A DNA stretch of 64,000 nt, taken from contig NW_003314279.1 of NCBI RefSeq assembly GCF_000143415.4, positions 641,824-705,823 on the forward strand, read 5' to 3'. Positions 42,847 through 54,782 of the stretch are shown piece after piece. The first letter of the stretch is position 1, and each line of letters starts with the position of its first letter. The notes below the pieces were generated by a model. That model did not search any database and was not told where the DNA came from. It saw only the letters and a program-made list of their open reading frames with translations. A program made the position numbers and the translations under genes. The DNA is from Selaginella moellendorffii. Lineage: Eukaryota > Streptophyta > Lycopodiopsida > Selaginellales > Selaginellaceae.

Positions 42847-43534
42847 CACTTTTTGTTTATGATGCCTGTTCTAATGTCATGTGCTTGTAATATTGTTATA
42901 TAAAGCGTCTAATTTCTATTGAGATTATTGTGGCGCAATCGCCCGCATGGATCTTCCGGAAGCTGTCGAAAATTCCTGCGGCTCCATACATCTAGATCTC
43001 AGGTCTCGGATTTTCGTAAAGGGCATGTAGCCAATAATCCTGATTGTGTGTTCAAGCAAAAAAAGAGAGAGAAAGTTGCTGGAGTAGAATCGAATAGTAA
43101 CTTGATTAATCGTTGTCTAATCACGGTGTTAGCTATGGTTAGCTCTTTTCTATTTCTGAAGCAATAGATTTTCTTTTTCCACTATAGGTACAAGAAATGT
43201 TCAAAATTCAGCATGAGACCTAAGGATTCAAGAAGCATGAGACCGAATGATCCCCACTACCATAAGTTCAGCCGATGTCTAGTTTGGTTTTATCTATGCA
43301 TTACTTAAAAGTGGCTTTCTTTATAAATACCTGCATGATAGATAGAAGAGTGAGACGAACGATCTTAAATAACTAGACGTTTGCACTACTTTGTCTTCGT
43401 AATGTATTACCAAAAAAGTGACTTTCTCATAAAATTGTGGGCTTTTATATGTGAGTTTTGAGTAATAAGCCAAGCCTCAGAAAGAAGAATACAGTACTGA
43501 CAGGTATATTCACTTTTCTATCGTAAATTGCACC
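42847..43534. other. Intergenic, nothing recognised
   Basis: 3' UTR of the HSP20-like gene and AT-rich spacer. Small ORFs only. Confidence 0.4.
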
Positions 43535-43808
43535 GTGACAGATTGTTGGCTCCAAACATGTAGTTCCAAGCGAGAAATATGCTGCCAAGGATCACGCACA
43601 AGGTTCTTGGGCCAGGAAAGAGAAAGCTGCATATACATCAACTACATCACAACTTGGAGAAGCAGGCCAATATATCAAGAAAAAGCATTCTCGGAGCTGT
43701 ATTACAGTGCATTGGTGCGCTCCAATTCGGATGTCACACCGGATAGTGAAGCGATTTCTTTCCAGCTCCAAAGGTGGAAGCTACGAAGAGAAAAAGACAG
43801 AGAATAAC
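43535..43808. repeat. Dispersed repeat, copy B
   Basis: Partner of 6629-6885, same orientation (gacagattgttggctcc, ttccaagcgagaaatatgctgcc, aattcggatgtcacac, ttccagctc). Gaps differ in the middle. It lies about 450 bp upstream of the TBL gene. Identity unknown. Confidence 0.65.
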
Positions 43809-44256
43809 CGTAGCAGCTCAGTTCGCCCAAGATCCCTTGAGCTAGAGAAAATTTCCGTCTACTCTTTTGAATGACAAAAGTAAACAAAGGCACCTTTTCA
43901 GATTGTGCCAGTAACAAGTATCATTGGCCATGCCACACCTTAGAGATTCCGTGATCTAGCAAGGATCAAAAAGGCAAGCAGAGAAAAAGAAAGAAAAAAG
44001 AAAGGGAAGATCCTTGTGAAAGCAGCGAAAGTTTCTCGAGCTTACGTAAGGGACGAAAAAGGAAGAGAAAAGCGGCAAAAGTTTCTCGAGTCGGATCTAG
44101 GAGAAATTGAAAGTCACAAGAGAAATCACCTGGCAATAAACCCTAAATCCCGATTTGTAGCCCTAACTCCGTTTGGACGGGAATCGAACCGCCAACGTTT
44201 TCTTTCGCTAATTCAAGATAGACGCCTTTAGAGCCTTTAGAAGGCAGCGGTTTGTT
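43809..44256. promoter_or_regulatory. Upstream region of the TBL gene
   Basis: A GA-rich tract (gagaaaaagaaagaaaaaag) and a near-duplicate pair agcggcaaaagtttctcgag / agcagcgaaagtttctcgag (about 44023 and 44072) lie within 250 bp of the ATG. They could be promoter or leader elements. Confidence 0.35.
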
Positions 44257-45847
44257 ATGTTTTCTTGCTTCTTGTTTGCGTTCTATAAGGAGGAGGAGCG
44301 GCGGCGCGATGAACCGGAGAGCTGGATGGCCGAGAAGATCCTCCACCACCACCACCACCACCACCGCGACCTCCATTCCCTCCTCACCACCTCCACCACC
44401 GCCGCATTCCTCACGCTCGTCTTCGTTACCGCCCTTCTACTCTGCGCTCTCTACTCGGATTCTCCCTCCACCCCGGCTTTCATCCTCCGGAGCCTCTCGG
44501 GCGCCGCCGCCGCCGTCTCCTCCACGCTCTCCGGCCAAAGCTCCCGCCTTTTGCCTCCGCTAGTCCAATCTCCATCGCCATCTCCGTCTCCATCTCCCTC
44601 GTCTCCCTGCGATCCAGAGAAAGCCCAGCGATTGCGCGGCGATCCAGAGAGGAGTAGTAGAGGGCGATGGATCTACGACGAATCCTATCCACTCTACGAA
44701 TCCCGGTCGTGCCCATTCATCGACGATGGGTTCCGGTGCTCCGAGAATGGGCGCCCGGACCTCGGCTACCTCAAGTGGCGGTGGAGCAGCGCCGAGAACC
44801 TCCGCGCGCCGGATCCGCGCGCCATCCTCGACCGCCTCCGCGGCCAGCGCGTCGTCTTCGTCGGCGATTCCATCGGCCGCAACCAGTGGGAGTCGCTGCT
44901 GTGCATCCTCGCGCAGGGCGTGGCCAACAAGTCGCGGATCTTCGAGGAGAACGGCGAGGCCATCACCAAGCACACGGGATTCCTCTCGTTTCGGTTCCAG
45001 GACTACAACTGCACGCTCGAGTACTACCGATCGCCCTTCCTGGTGCCGCAGGGCCGGCCACCGCCGGGCAGCCCCGCCAAGGTCCGATCGGCGATCCATG
45101 TCGATGTCTTGGACTGGACGTCGTCCAGGTGGATTGGCGCGCGCATCCTCGTCTTCAATGCCGGGCACTGGTGGAATTACGAGAAGACGCTGCGCGGGTG
45201 AGCTGCCCAATCCATCCCATCGATCGTCAGTTACTCTTTTCGATCGGATTCTCCCCCTCTTCCTAACTGTTTCGCATGAACCCTAAAAACAGGGGATGCT
45301 ACTTCGCCCAGCGCAACAGGGTGAACGTGACAATGCCCGTGGGCGACGCGTACGCGCGCGCGATCCACACATGGGGCGAGTGGGTGCGCCAGCGGATCGA
45401 CACCAGCGCCACCGCCGTCTTCTTCCGATCCTACTCGTCGGTCCACTTCCGGTATCGCGAAATCCCCAAAACAGAGCACTCTGTTCTAAAGCTCCTCTCT
45501 CCTAATCTCTTTCTTTCTTTCTTGCCAGGAATGGGACATGGAGGAGTGGCGGGCACTGCGATCGCGAGACGATGCCCGGCCAGGCGAGCGATGGCGGGCA
45601 GCGGAGGGAGGAGGCGTGGACGACGCGCATCGCCCGCGACACGATTGCGAAGCTCCGCGGCGTGAGATTGCTCGATATCGGGGAGATGACCGATTTGCGG
45701 AGGGACGGCCACCCATCGCTGTGGTACCGGGGACCCAACGCTGGGCCGGCGGCGCGGAGCAAGCAGGACTGTAGCCACTGGTGCTTGCCGGGCGTCCCAG
45801 ATACTTGGAACTTGCTGCTACTTCACCATCTCTGGCAAGATCTCTGA
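44257..45847 (+). CDS. TRICHOME BIREFRINGENCE-LIKE polysaccharide O-acetyltransferase
   Basis: Exons 44257-45197, 45293-45451 and 45539-45847 (95- and 87-bp introns). A single N-terminal membrane anchor ([17 protein letters not shown]) follows a polyhistidine run. A Ser/Pro linker leads to the PMR5N domain (CDPEKAQ...[10 protein letters not shown]). The esterase GDS motif is [12 protein letters not shown] and the C-terminal DxxH motif is DCSHWCLPG. The family acetylates cell-wall xylan, mannan or pectin in the Golgi. The second Met at 44326 (MAEKI) is an alternative start that would still keep the anchor. Length is normal for the family. Which TBL subgroup is not clear. Confidence 0.92.
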
Positions 45848-46124
45848 CCATTCTTCCTTGTTTGCCTTTTCGATCGCCGCCACCACTGCCTCGATTCGCA
45901 AAGTGACCGAGCGGTTCCACGATTCTCCAGTGATCGAGCGAGTCTTTTTTTCGGACGACTGTATATGACAAGAGTTCTTTCTCTGCACAGCAATAAAGAA
46001 ACCTTTAGCTTCCATGAGCGTTGACGACAAGCTTAGTTACCTCCTCGACGACAAGCTTACTTACCTCCTCGATCGTTGGAACTGCCTTTTCGGAGTCGTA
46101 GCGTACTTTAGAGCGCGCTGGCTT

Positions 46125-49100
46125 TTAAGTTGGAATGTCGACTTTGCGGGTCTGCGCGTTGAAGAGCTGTACGAGCTCGCTCGGCGACGTTGCGTCTTCC
46201 GGGGACTTGTCGGTCCTCTCGCCCACGAATCTGGGGAAGCGTAAGGAAATGCCTCGGTCTGGATGGACTAGGCCAGCGGCTGCCTGGTGAACCGGGGAGA
46301 TTGTATAGTCTGCATTAAACAAAAGAAACGCAATCACAACTGATAGCTTTTGTGCTGATTATTCTCACCAGCGCCGCGAATCTCCCACACTTTAGCAGCT
46401 GCGAACCACACATCAGGCCGCTCCAAAGTTTGATAGTAGCTTGGTTTTTTGCTTAGAAGCTTGTCCTCCGAGTAAAACTCCTTCATCTGGAGAGCAATGA
46501 AACGCAGGACGGATCATACAGAGCATTTACCTGCTCGTAAAAGGCGTCGGTGAAGCCGGACATTGATCAGGATCGTAGCATGCAAGGAGAAACGGGCTAT
46601 GCCTGCAGAGGACTTGATGAGCAAAGACTGGAAGCTATTTCTTTGTACGTACCATCCAGCTTTGCGTCCATTCCCATACCAAGCTCCAATAGGTACAAGG
46701 TCAAGACTATCGCTCAATCCCTCCACATAATCTCGCTTCAGCTGTTCACACATACTTCAAATGATTATCAGCACAAAATTCAAAGAATCACCTTGAGCCA
46801 AGATTCTGCTCTTTTTGCTGGAGCGTAAAACGAGCCTTCGTCCAGGGCCTTTACCATTAATCCTTCACATGAAGCAGCAATAGCTTGTCCCAAGAAGTCC
46901 TGGATATGCTCCGTGTTATGCTCCTCGGGTGTGAACTGCAAAAGCCTAGAGTCGGTTCTTACCTTTTAAACTTAGAACCACTTACAGTCTTCTCCGCCGC
47001 AAAATCGAGATAACCAGGCCTTACTTCTGGAAACAAGTCATGCATGCGTCGTCTCCTGAGCCTGAGAGGTGCTTTTACAAGCCTGCCAAAACTTACACGC
47101 TATGATCAGGCAAATTCCGACGGAACAAGGAAAAAACTCACGGTTCACCATCCACGTACATAACATCGAAGACGAAAACGCAAACGTTGACCTGCGAGAA
47201 TCTTTTCACGGTATGCTAGCAAGAACATGGGCTGTACGCACCGTAATTTTGTCCAAATCCACACCCGTCCCTGTTCGTCCCCCTCTCTCACGAGTACTGA
47301 GTGACTGGAAGGCCATTAACTTATTGTTGTTTGCCCTGTCAACTGCGACCAGCTGACAATACAGTTTTAGAATAAGGCCATACCAGAATCAAGAAACGAT
47401 CAGACCTCTGCGTCGATGATAAATGATCGGCTGTCTCTTTTGATCGTTGACGACTTAATAATTTCGACCACATCCGGGAAACGCGACGTTGAATTCTCGC
47501 AATTACGAGAAAAGATTCGAACGGATCCGTCGTCTAAAAGATGAATTTGTGCTCGAAAGCCATCATACCTGTCGAGAAAAAAAAAAACTGTTACTAAATT
47601 TACATCTCGCTCCTATACATACTTAAACTCCGACGTAAACGATTTTCCTTCAAAGATTTTCAACACGTCAGGGACCCCGTTTGCAATTCTGTAATTAAAC
47701 GTTGTTATGGCCAAAGAAAAAAAGTTGAATGTGTGCAACATACTTTGCTAGCATGGGCTTTATGGGAATTCCAGGGGTTAAAACCATCCTCGTAGCTAGT
47801 GCTACCATGCCTTGTTCTAGTAGAAACGGAACTAGTATGTCCTGAGTCACAGGAATTGAGTGACATGTAAAACAATGTTACTACTTACAAAATTTGGAAC
47901 AAGATTGAACGCCTCTACAATTAGCGCTGACACTTCCTGTGATCAACTCTTGACAAAGGAGCGTGTAAGATAAAAGAGCGTACCTGATGCTTCAAGGCCG
48001 CTACTGCAGAATTGTCCCGATGTAATACAACCGCTTCTGCCAGAGCTGGAAGAACCGTTCGTACCATAGCACCAATTCTCATGTTCTGTACCTGTTTGGA
48101 TCATTACTAAAGAATAATTATTTGGTCGTCATTGTCCTACCAGAGTGCGTACAAGATATGTGACTTCCTTCTCACGGCATGATCGCAGGAGACCCACAAC
48201 CATGTTTTTCTTGCGACTACTGCTTCCGATGCCGGTTTCTTTGCTGAAAAGGAGGCTCGGTGATCGGATTTAAGATGACCACCAATTTCACCTTATCTGC
48301 TTTAATGTGCTGAAAACGTGACGTATCAGTAATGGTTGCGGATTCCTCAGCATGGATTGTGTTTGCTTGCATGCTTGTGCAACGTCACCTGCAAAACAGA
48401 AACACATTCCTCAGTACTTTGCGTAGCTAAACAGAGTGACGCACCCAGATCGCCCATACGGTTGTACATCTCCTTAAGTTTGGACTTCGGTGTTCCTGTT
48501 GCTTCTTCAATAGCCATAACCACGGTAGCTGTTCCGATGCTCAGGTCCTAAGAACAAGTAGACTAGTCATAAACTGATGAAAACCATCCTTTGAGCACGC
48601 CGTATGAGACAGAAAGACAACTAACCACATTTTCATAATCGGGGGCGATACGATTTGTTGTCAAATACAGTGCAGCAAGAACATCTGCCGATGACAGCGC
48701 TAGCAAACTGCAGGACAAGTTTTGCAAATACTAGATAAACAAAGAGAAAAGAATGTCAGCGTACCTCCGGAACATGTTACACAGCATTTCTGTGGTCCGA
48801 TTACGACCACTCTCTTTCTCAACGAGTTCAAACGTGCGTGCCAGATGCAAGTATGGTGCTAGTTCATCGGCTTTCCAGCAAGCTAACACGAAAAGAAAAA
48901 GGAGAGACAACTAAGCTTAGACATAAGATAATAGAAAACTATACCGTGGTGGACAGGATCATAGCTGTTGAGTGGTAATGCTACGTATGTTGCTCTAGAG
49001 CTTTCTTTGGGTTGTGATAATCGACCACTTGAAACGTTTCCATCCAGCCTGCCTTCGCTCATGTCATCTATTGTTTCCACCGCCACTGCTGTCGAAGGAT

Positions 49101-51000
49101 CTTGCAAGTTCTCCTCGTTACAATCTTTCAATGTTATAGCTGGTACCTGTGAGATGTTGGCGGAATTGAAATGCAAGTCTAGTGCTGCCGCGATATCCCC
49201 GCCTCCCTTTTCTAGTAAAGCCAACGCTGAAGGTTCAGACACCTCTAACATGGTGACTAGCTGCTTCACCTTTTGATCAGTTGTCGTTCCAGAGCTCCTA
49301 CTTTCTGTTGCTTCGGACGACGCGGATTCTTTCTTGAAGAACGAAAGAAGAGACCTTTGGCCGCTGATTAATGCGTTCTTCGTCTTACTTTTAGATCCTC
49401 TAGACTTGTTTATAGTTGGAACTTTCGTTGGTCTACCGGGAGGCGGTGTTGCTGGAGGATGCTTCGGCCCTTTAGCACTCTGAGAACTACAGGATCTCAG
49501 AGTGATCGTTGTGCCTGTGTCCTTCCGTTCTGGTGAAGCGTGCTGTTTGCAAAAAAGAGCCACCGCGGCATTAAGGTCTCCCGATGCTTCCAAGAGCAGC
49601 TTCTCAATCTGTGTATCCGAGACCGACTCAGGTAGGACGCTCTTTAGCTGCATTTTCGTCTCGATATTCTCGTTACTTATATCGTTGCTTCCATCGTTCT
49701 GCTCAAAATCTTCCCTGCTCCTCCTCCTGGCATTACGTCCAAAGGCAGTCAGATGCTCGCTGCAATCCTCGTTTTCTACCTCCGGTGTTTTATTCGTCGC
49801 TTTCCTGTTAAAGCCTTTAAGGAACTTCCTCTTGCTTCCAGTCTCGTCCACGAGATTACGAAAGTGTTTCTTCATAGCGTCCGCGGTCTTGCTGTCCATG
49901 CCTTTGTCATCAAGCCCGACCGTCGGAAAGACTTCTCTTGGCCTTACGAATCCCACGTACTCCCTCAGCTCTTCATAGTTAGAATGCTCGCTGCATGGCA
50001 CCAGATGAATTTCCAGTGAGCCCCTTTTCCTCACTGGAAAAGTTGCCTCGTGCGTCCAGCCCGTTGGAACGAAACCAACCACACGATCAACCTTGTTTTC
50101 CAGGCACAACATCTCCATATTGCTGAAGTTGGGACGGAAGAACGGCCAAGTCTCCCCAAGAACATTCCAGCCTACAACATGCACGGAGCTCCGTGCTTGA
50201 TCGGTCGTGAAGCAAAGGATTGCCTGCTCTCCCAAATCCAAGCACTTGAGCAACGCGAGCTTCTTCTCGTTCACGTAAATCATGCACTTGCACCTCTCAG
50301 CCACGGCCAACAAAATCTTCTCCTTCCCAATCACGTACGTGGATATCAGGAACAGCGTGCGCTGCTGGCTTCTCTCCTCTTCCAGCATCATCCTCTCGAT
50401 GGTCTCTGCGATATAGCTGATTGACTCTTCCTGTGCTGGAAACACGAACTTTGGATTGCAGTACGTGGTGTCCAGGAACACGGCATCGGCTCCAACAAAG
50501 TTGCAAAGCGAGGCATCCTCCTTCATCACCGGCGTAAACCTCATATCCCCCGTATGAACAAACCGAGTTCCGTGCTCGGGGACCTCCACCAAGAACTGCA
50601 CAGCCCCGGGGCAATGATTCGCATCAACCAGCGTCACTTGGCACTCGTCAATCCAGATCACAGAGTTCATCGCAAGCTCCACCACGAAATCCCGGCGAAC
50701 ACCCAGCGCCTCCACCACCAAGCGCCCGGTCACCTGCGAGCAGAAGATCATCCCCTTGTCCCACGACGGCGCCAGCCCGGCGTAGTGATCGCCGTGGAAG
50801 TGCGTGAGGAAATACGCCCTGGACCAGTCCCCAGCACACTGCGCCCCGAATCCATCCACCACGAATCGAGTACCTGGAATGCGCTTGTGGAAGGGAAAAT
50901 CCGATGGAAATCTCGAATAGCTGTGGCCGCCGCCGCCGCTAGCGCCATCGCCGCTGGCGCTCGCGCGGCGCCAGAGATCGAGCGAGGAGAGCGCTACCAT
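46125..51000 (-). CDS. LIG6: DNA ligase 6 (SNM1-type nuclease fused to ATP-dependent ligase)
   Basis: The large first exon (51000 to ~48944) encodes a metallo-beta-lactamase/SNM1 region with HFHGDHYAGL and a DRMBL-like end, then a linker with UBA-like and SFFKKE strings. About a dozen short introns follow. The ligase N domain (WKADELAPYLHLARTFELVE) and the adenylation motif with catalytic Lys (EFKYDGFRAQIHLL, ~47560-47640) are clear. Later motifs are NVCVFVFDVMYVDGEP, EGLMVKAL, WLKVKRDYVEG and the C-terminal RGISLRFPRF. LIG6 is a plant-specific ligase linked to repair and seed longevity in Arabidopsis. The stop at 46125 follows KVDIPT. Exon borders were checked in frame for the first half only. 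Confidence 0.9.
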
Positions 51001-51118
51001 AGACGTTAGCTAGGGCAACTTCATAAACCCTAACTTTTGAAAGTTTTCCGCCATTAGGGTAACTCTATATAAGCCCTAAGTTTTGAAAGTTTCCCGCCAG
51101 TTTAGTGTTTGAAAAAGT

Positions 51119-53074
51119 CTACAATCGATTGCGAAGCTCGCGATGGTGCTTCACGAGATTGATCTTGCCATCCAGGAAAACGTCCCGCGAGATGGTGCCG
51201 GAGCTATGGTACCCACCCACACCGTCGAAGACGATGAGGTACCTCAGCGCAACACTCTTCTCGTGCTCCTTTGGGATGACATAGTAATGGCTGAGGCTCA
51301 CCGGCGCGAACACCTCAATCACCCCCACGCACGACGTCCCAGTGCCAAATCTCCCATACCCAGCCCCACTCCCGCCGACGCTGCAGTAGCCCCGGGACAT
51401 CGCGAGTGTAGTGGCTGCATAGATTCCCATCCCGGACGCCGCCCCGGTCGACATGTAGCGCGTGTTGCTCATGGATCGCACGCCGTTGCGGAGAATCGAG
51501 TACCAGTTATAAGTCGGGCTGCCGTGAAACGCAAAGAACGAGGCCGTGGAGGAGTCTAGAACCGCCTCCTGCTCGGGCGTGTCGTAGAGCACCACAAATT
51601 GGTCCGAGCACGCAATGGGCAGCCGCTCCTGTTCGCCCAGATGCCGCAAGCTCAGCCGGTCCGTGGCGAGGCAGAAGCGCAGGAGCTTGAGCGGGAGCCT
51701 CTCCGGTTTGCCAGCCGCCGCGCACCGCTGCCACTCCTCCTCCAGCAGCGCCACCACCTCCGCCTCGCTCGAGCACTGCGCCAGGCGCTCCACTGGCGGC
51801 ACCGTCCCGAGCGCCTGGGACACCAGCCCGACCATCTTGTTGGCGAAGTTGGGGGACTTGTTCATGGATCCAAACCAGCCGTTGCTCTCCCGTAGCTCCC
51901 TCTCCTTGAGCATGAAGCTCGGGAATGGCTCCAGCACGTCCCGGGTCGTGGACAGCGCCGCGAACTTCATGAACGCCACCTCCAGCTCCACCACCGCCGG
52001 GCTCGCGCGCACGGCTTCCAGGACGTTGGATCCCAGCCCGGTCTCCTGGCACGTAAACTGGCACAGATCGTTGCTGCACGGCTGGACCTTGAACGTCGAG
52101 GCCGGGAGGAGCCTGTAGCAGAACGGGCAGCTCTCCCACAGCATATCCAGCTGCAGCGCCATGAAGGAGACGAGGCCGAGCACCGGGTTCTCGCGCGCCG
52201 CCGCCTCCTGGAGCTGGCAGCTCATGATATAGTTGCTCCACTCGCCTCGGCTGCCCAGGCAGTAGAAGTCACAGAACACTCTCACCAGGTCGGGGAGCAT
52301 CGTCGACAGCGCGTACGAGGCCTTCTCCGCCTTGGGCTCGCCGCCCTGCGTCACCTCTACGCTCCGGGGGTAGAAGCTCTTCTTGAGAGCCAGCCGCGCG
52401 TTACCCCACACCGACTCAAACTTGAGGAGGATCTCCAGCGGCTTCTCCGTGACGAGGCCGTAGGCGTGGGCGATCCTGGCGTTGAGAAGACCGATCCGGA
52501 GCGCCACCTTGACGCCAATCTCCACCGCCACCCTGCAGTGCTTGAGCGCCGGGTCCGCCTCGCAGGCGCTCGCCGCTGCCACCGCCAGGCCGTATAGAGA
52601 GCTCGGGGACCGGGAGAAGAACTCCGAGTTCTCGTCCACGAAGTCCTCGTCCTCGAAGATCCCAACCCTGTCCTCGTCGTCCTCGTCGTCCTCGTCGCCG
52701 CCACCATCGTCGTCCGCCACCTTTTGCCTCTTCCTCCTCGCGTCCAAACCCATGATCGTGGCCAGCAGCATGTCTAGAACCGTGTGGAGCTTGGCCGGTG
52801 CCAAATCCTGGAGCTTCGAGTTGAGATCTCCCAAGAGGTCCTCGAGCTCGTCGGCCACCTCCACCCCGATCACCAGCGCCGCCGGCATCATCACCACCAT
52901 TTGCATACTCCCAATCTCCACGGCCACCGAGTACTCGCTGCCATGGTTCTCGGCTATTCTTACGTTGCAGTGGATCGCGTCCAGCTCCTGCTGGTTCCGT
53001 GACGTCCAATCGCTCAGCCACTCTTGAGCCATCCAAAAACCTTTAAACCCTAGAAGTTCAGCAAATTTGACCAT
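51119..53074 (-). CDS. PARP6/8-like mono-ADP-ribosyltransferase (651 aa)
   Basis: A single exon. An acidic Asp/Glu tract lies near residues 124-150. A Cys-rich segment (CPFCYRLLPASTFKVQPCS...CQFTC, ~315-345) is typical of PARP6/8-type proteins. The catalytic ART fold at residues ~510-640 has His in FAFHGSPTYNWYSILRNG and Tyr in GMGIYAATTLAMSR. The third position falls in ALRYLIVF and is not Glu, so poly-ADP-ribose synthesis is unlikely and mono-transfer is inferred. Its ATG is 8 bp from the APC10 stop on the same strand. A second Met at residue 15 (53032) is a possible start. LIG6 lies 118 bp downstream. Confidence 0.85.
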   Translation of the reverse strand: MVKFAELLGFKGFWMAQEWLSDWTSRNQQELDAIHCNVRIAENHGSEYSVAVEIGSMQMVVMMPAALVIGVEVADELEDLLGDLNSKLQDLAPAKLHTVLDMLLATIMGLDARRKRQKVADDDGGGDEDDEDDEDRVGIFEDEDFVDENSEFFSRSPSSLYGLAVAAASACEADPALKHCRVAVEIGVKVALRIGLLNARIAHAYGLVTEKPLEILLKFESVWGNARLALKKSFYPRSVEVTQGGEPKAEKASYALSTMLPDLVRVFCDFYCLGSRGEWSNYIMSCQLQEAAARENPVLGLVSFMALQLDMLWESCPFCYRLLPASTFKVQPCSNDLCQFTCQETGLGSNVLEAVRASPAVVELEVAFMKFAALSTTRDVLEPFPSFMLKERELRESNGWFGSMNKSPNFANKMVGLVSQALGTVPPVERLAQCSSEAEVVALLEEEWQRCAAAGKPERLPLKLLRFCLATDRLSLRHLGEQERLPIACSDQFVVLYDTPEQEAVLDSSTASFFAFHGSPTYNWYSILRNGVRSMSNTRYMSTGAASGMGIYAATTLAMSRGYCSVGGSGAGYGRFGTGTSCVGVIEVFAPVSLSHYYVIPKEHEKSVALRYLIVFDGVGGYHSSGTISRDVFLDGKINLVKHHRELRNRL

Positions 53075-53082
53075 TATTCTCG

Positions 53083-53849
53083 TCAGCGCACACTGGATCT
53101 CATGCTAAAGTCGATGGTGTTGAAGCAAAATGGATGCCCGATCACTGCGTTCCTGCGCACGATCTCTTCGTGTTGAAGAGAAAAAGCAAAGCAAAGACGC
53201 AAGCTTACTGGCGAGGGCCGTAGATTTTGATCTGCCGGATGTGAGTGTCTCTTCCGTTTTGATGATTCGAGAGCACGGCCAATTGGACTAGAAAAGCTCT
53301 CAGGTATTCCCTGAAGAACACAGAATCTCAAATCTAGAAGGAAAAGAATGGCGGAGAGAAAGATTTCTTACTTGGAGTCTGTGGGACACAACGAGACTTT
53401 CACCCATCCAACTGGCTCCGCGAGCTCCACCATTTTGATCTCCTTGGAAGAGGAAGAGAAAAGAGAGATTTTGTTGACACAGTCGAGACGAAGAACGAAA
53501 AGTAAACATACCCTCAAGTCATAGAAAGAATTTCCAGTGCGCACCGAGATCTTGTTGGGCGTGTAGCTCTCATCCAGCTTGAAATCCACGTAAATCGCCA
53601 GCAGCTGCAAGCGCACCTTCTTCTGGAACTGGATGTTCACCAAATGCGGCTGCGCGCCATCGGATCTAAGAACCCCAGCGATCAGAGACGGGGAAAATGC
53701 GCAAGAACACAATACCCCTACTGCCAGTAGGTCTCCAGGCTCGCATCGCGCAGCAGATCGACACCATTCCCGGGCTTGGCGGAGCTCACGCTCCACACAG
53801 CCAGCTTCCCGATCTCCCGCCGCTCGCCTTCGTCCTCGTCCTGCTGCAT
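53083..53849 (-). CDS. APC10: Anaphase-promoting complex subunit 10 (DOC domain), 5 exons
   Basis: Exons 53722-53849, 53512-53665, 53372-53442, about 53209-53304 and 53083-53152 join in frame. The DOC/APC10 fold is visible throughout: [84 protein letters not shown]. It ends in a short tail SSVR, near the IR-type tail that docks on APC3. APC10 gives processive substrate recognition for the APC/C ubiquitin ligase in the cell cycle. Introns are about 56-70 bp. Length is typical. The start at 53849 was chosen because it opens [13 protein letters not shown] directly before the domain. Confidence 0.92.
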
Positions 53850-53910
53850 TAAGCGCCGGATCTTTTTAGGGTTCTTGCGGATCTTTAGGGTTCTTGGAGG
53901 AGGAGCAGCG
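53850..53910. promoter_or_regulatory. 61-bp divergent APC10/NAA10 promoter
   Basis: Only 61 bp separate the two ATGs. It contains two copies of tttagggttcttg-like sequence, close to the telobox/ribosomal-protein promoter motif aaaccctaa in reverse. Such motifs are common in plant housekeeping promoters. No TATA box is seen. Confidence 0.6.
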
Positions 53911-54585
53911 ATGGTGTGCATCCGGCAGGCGACAGTGGACGATCTCCTGGCGATGCAGAGCTGCAATCTCATGTGCCTGCCGGAGAATTACCAGATGAAG
54001 TACTACTTCTACCACATTCTCTCGTGGCCGCAGCTCCTCTACGTGGCCGAGGACAACAAGAAGATCGTCGGGTACGTCCTGGCCAAGATGGAGGAGGAGA
54101 GCTCCGAGTGCCACGGCCACATCACGTCGCTGGCGGTGCTGCGCACGCACCGCAAGCTAGGGCTGGCCACCAAGCTCATGAGCGCCGCGCAGCGCGCGAT
54201 GCAGGAGGTTTTCGGGGCCGACTACGTCTCGCTCCACGTCCGGAAGAGCAACCGCGCGGCATTCCACCTCTACACCGAGACGCTGGGCTACAAGATCAAC
54301 GACATCGAGGCCAAGTACTACGCGGATAGCGAGGACGCATACGACATGCGCAACATGTTCCACAAGCCCGGCAAGAGCAAGGCCGCGGCGCTCAAGGACA
54401 AGGACTCCGGCGGGAAGAAGCCATCGCCCACTTCGATCGAGAAGGAGAAGGAGAAGGAGAAGGAGAAGGCGTCCAAAGCGCCCTTGGAGAGGAAGCCACA
54501 CTCCAAGGACAAAGACAAGGATCCGGAAGGAGGAGGAGCGTCGACCAACACGAATTCGCGAAGAGGTCTCAAGGCTGTAGATTGA
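53911..54585 (+). CDS. NAA10: N-alpha-acetyltransferase 10, NatA catalytic subunit (224 aa)
   Basis: A single exon. The GNAT fold starts at [20 protein letters not shown] and includes [20 protein letters not shown], the acetyl-CoA loop [13 protein letters not shown], and [15 protein letters not shown]. NatA acetylates protein N-termini exposed after Met removal, on the ribosome with NAA15. An upstream in-frame ATG (53776) exists, but the conserved N-terminus begins at 53911, which was chosen. The C-terminal 60 residues are Lys/Glu/Ser-rich ([13 protein letters not shown]), normal for plant NAA10. The GC-rich coding sequence has no intron. Confidence 0.95.
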   Translation: MVCIRQATVDDLLAMQSCNLMCLPENYQMKYYFYHILSWPQLLYVAEDNKKIVGYVLAKMEEESSECHGHITSLAVLRTHRKLGLATKLMSAAQRAMQEVFGADYVSLHVRKSNRAAFHLYTETLGYKINDIEAKYYADSEDAYDMRNMFHKPGKSKAAALKDKDSGGKKPSPTSIEKEKEKEKEKASKAPLERKPHSKDKDKDPEGGGASTNTNSRRGLKAVD

Positions 54586-54782
54586 TAAACGAGGAGCTCG
54601 AGAGCTCAGTGAGCTTGGAGCTCGGAGTACAAGGTATTGCCATTTTTTTTATTTGATCTCTTATTCTCACAGCCGAGCTCGCGCAAAACACAGACAACAC
54701 TCCAGAAACTTACTTCTATTCGTCACGCTCCATCGCTGGCCGGGGCTTATTCATCCTCCATCCATCCTCCATCCACCACCTT

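Noticed and set aside
44150-44240. tRNA-like B box (minus strand ggcggttcgattcccg) upstream of the TBL gene
   Set aside because: The T stem does not pair properly beyond two bases, and no acceptor or anticodon arm can be formed, so I do not call a tRNA.
53776-53910. Upstream in-frame start for NAA10
   Set aside because: Residues before 53911 overlap APC10 exon 1 antisense and are not like the conserved NAA10 N-terminus.
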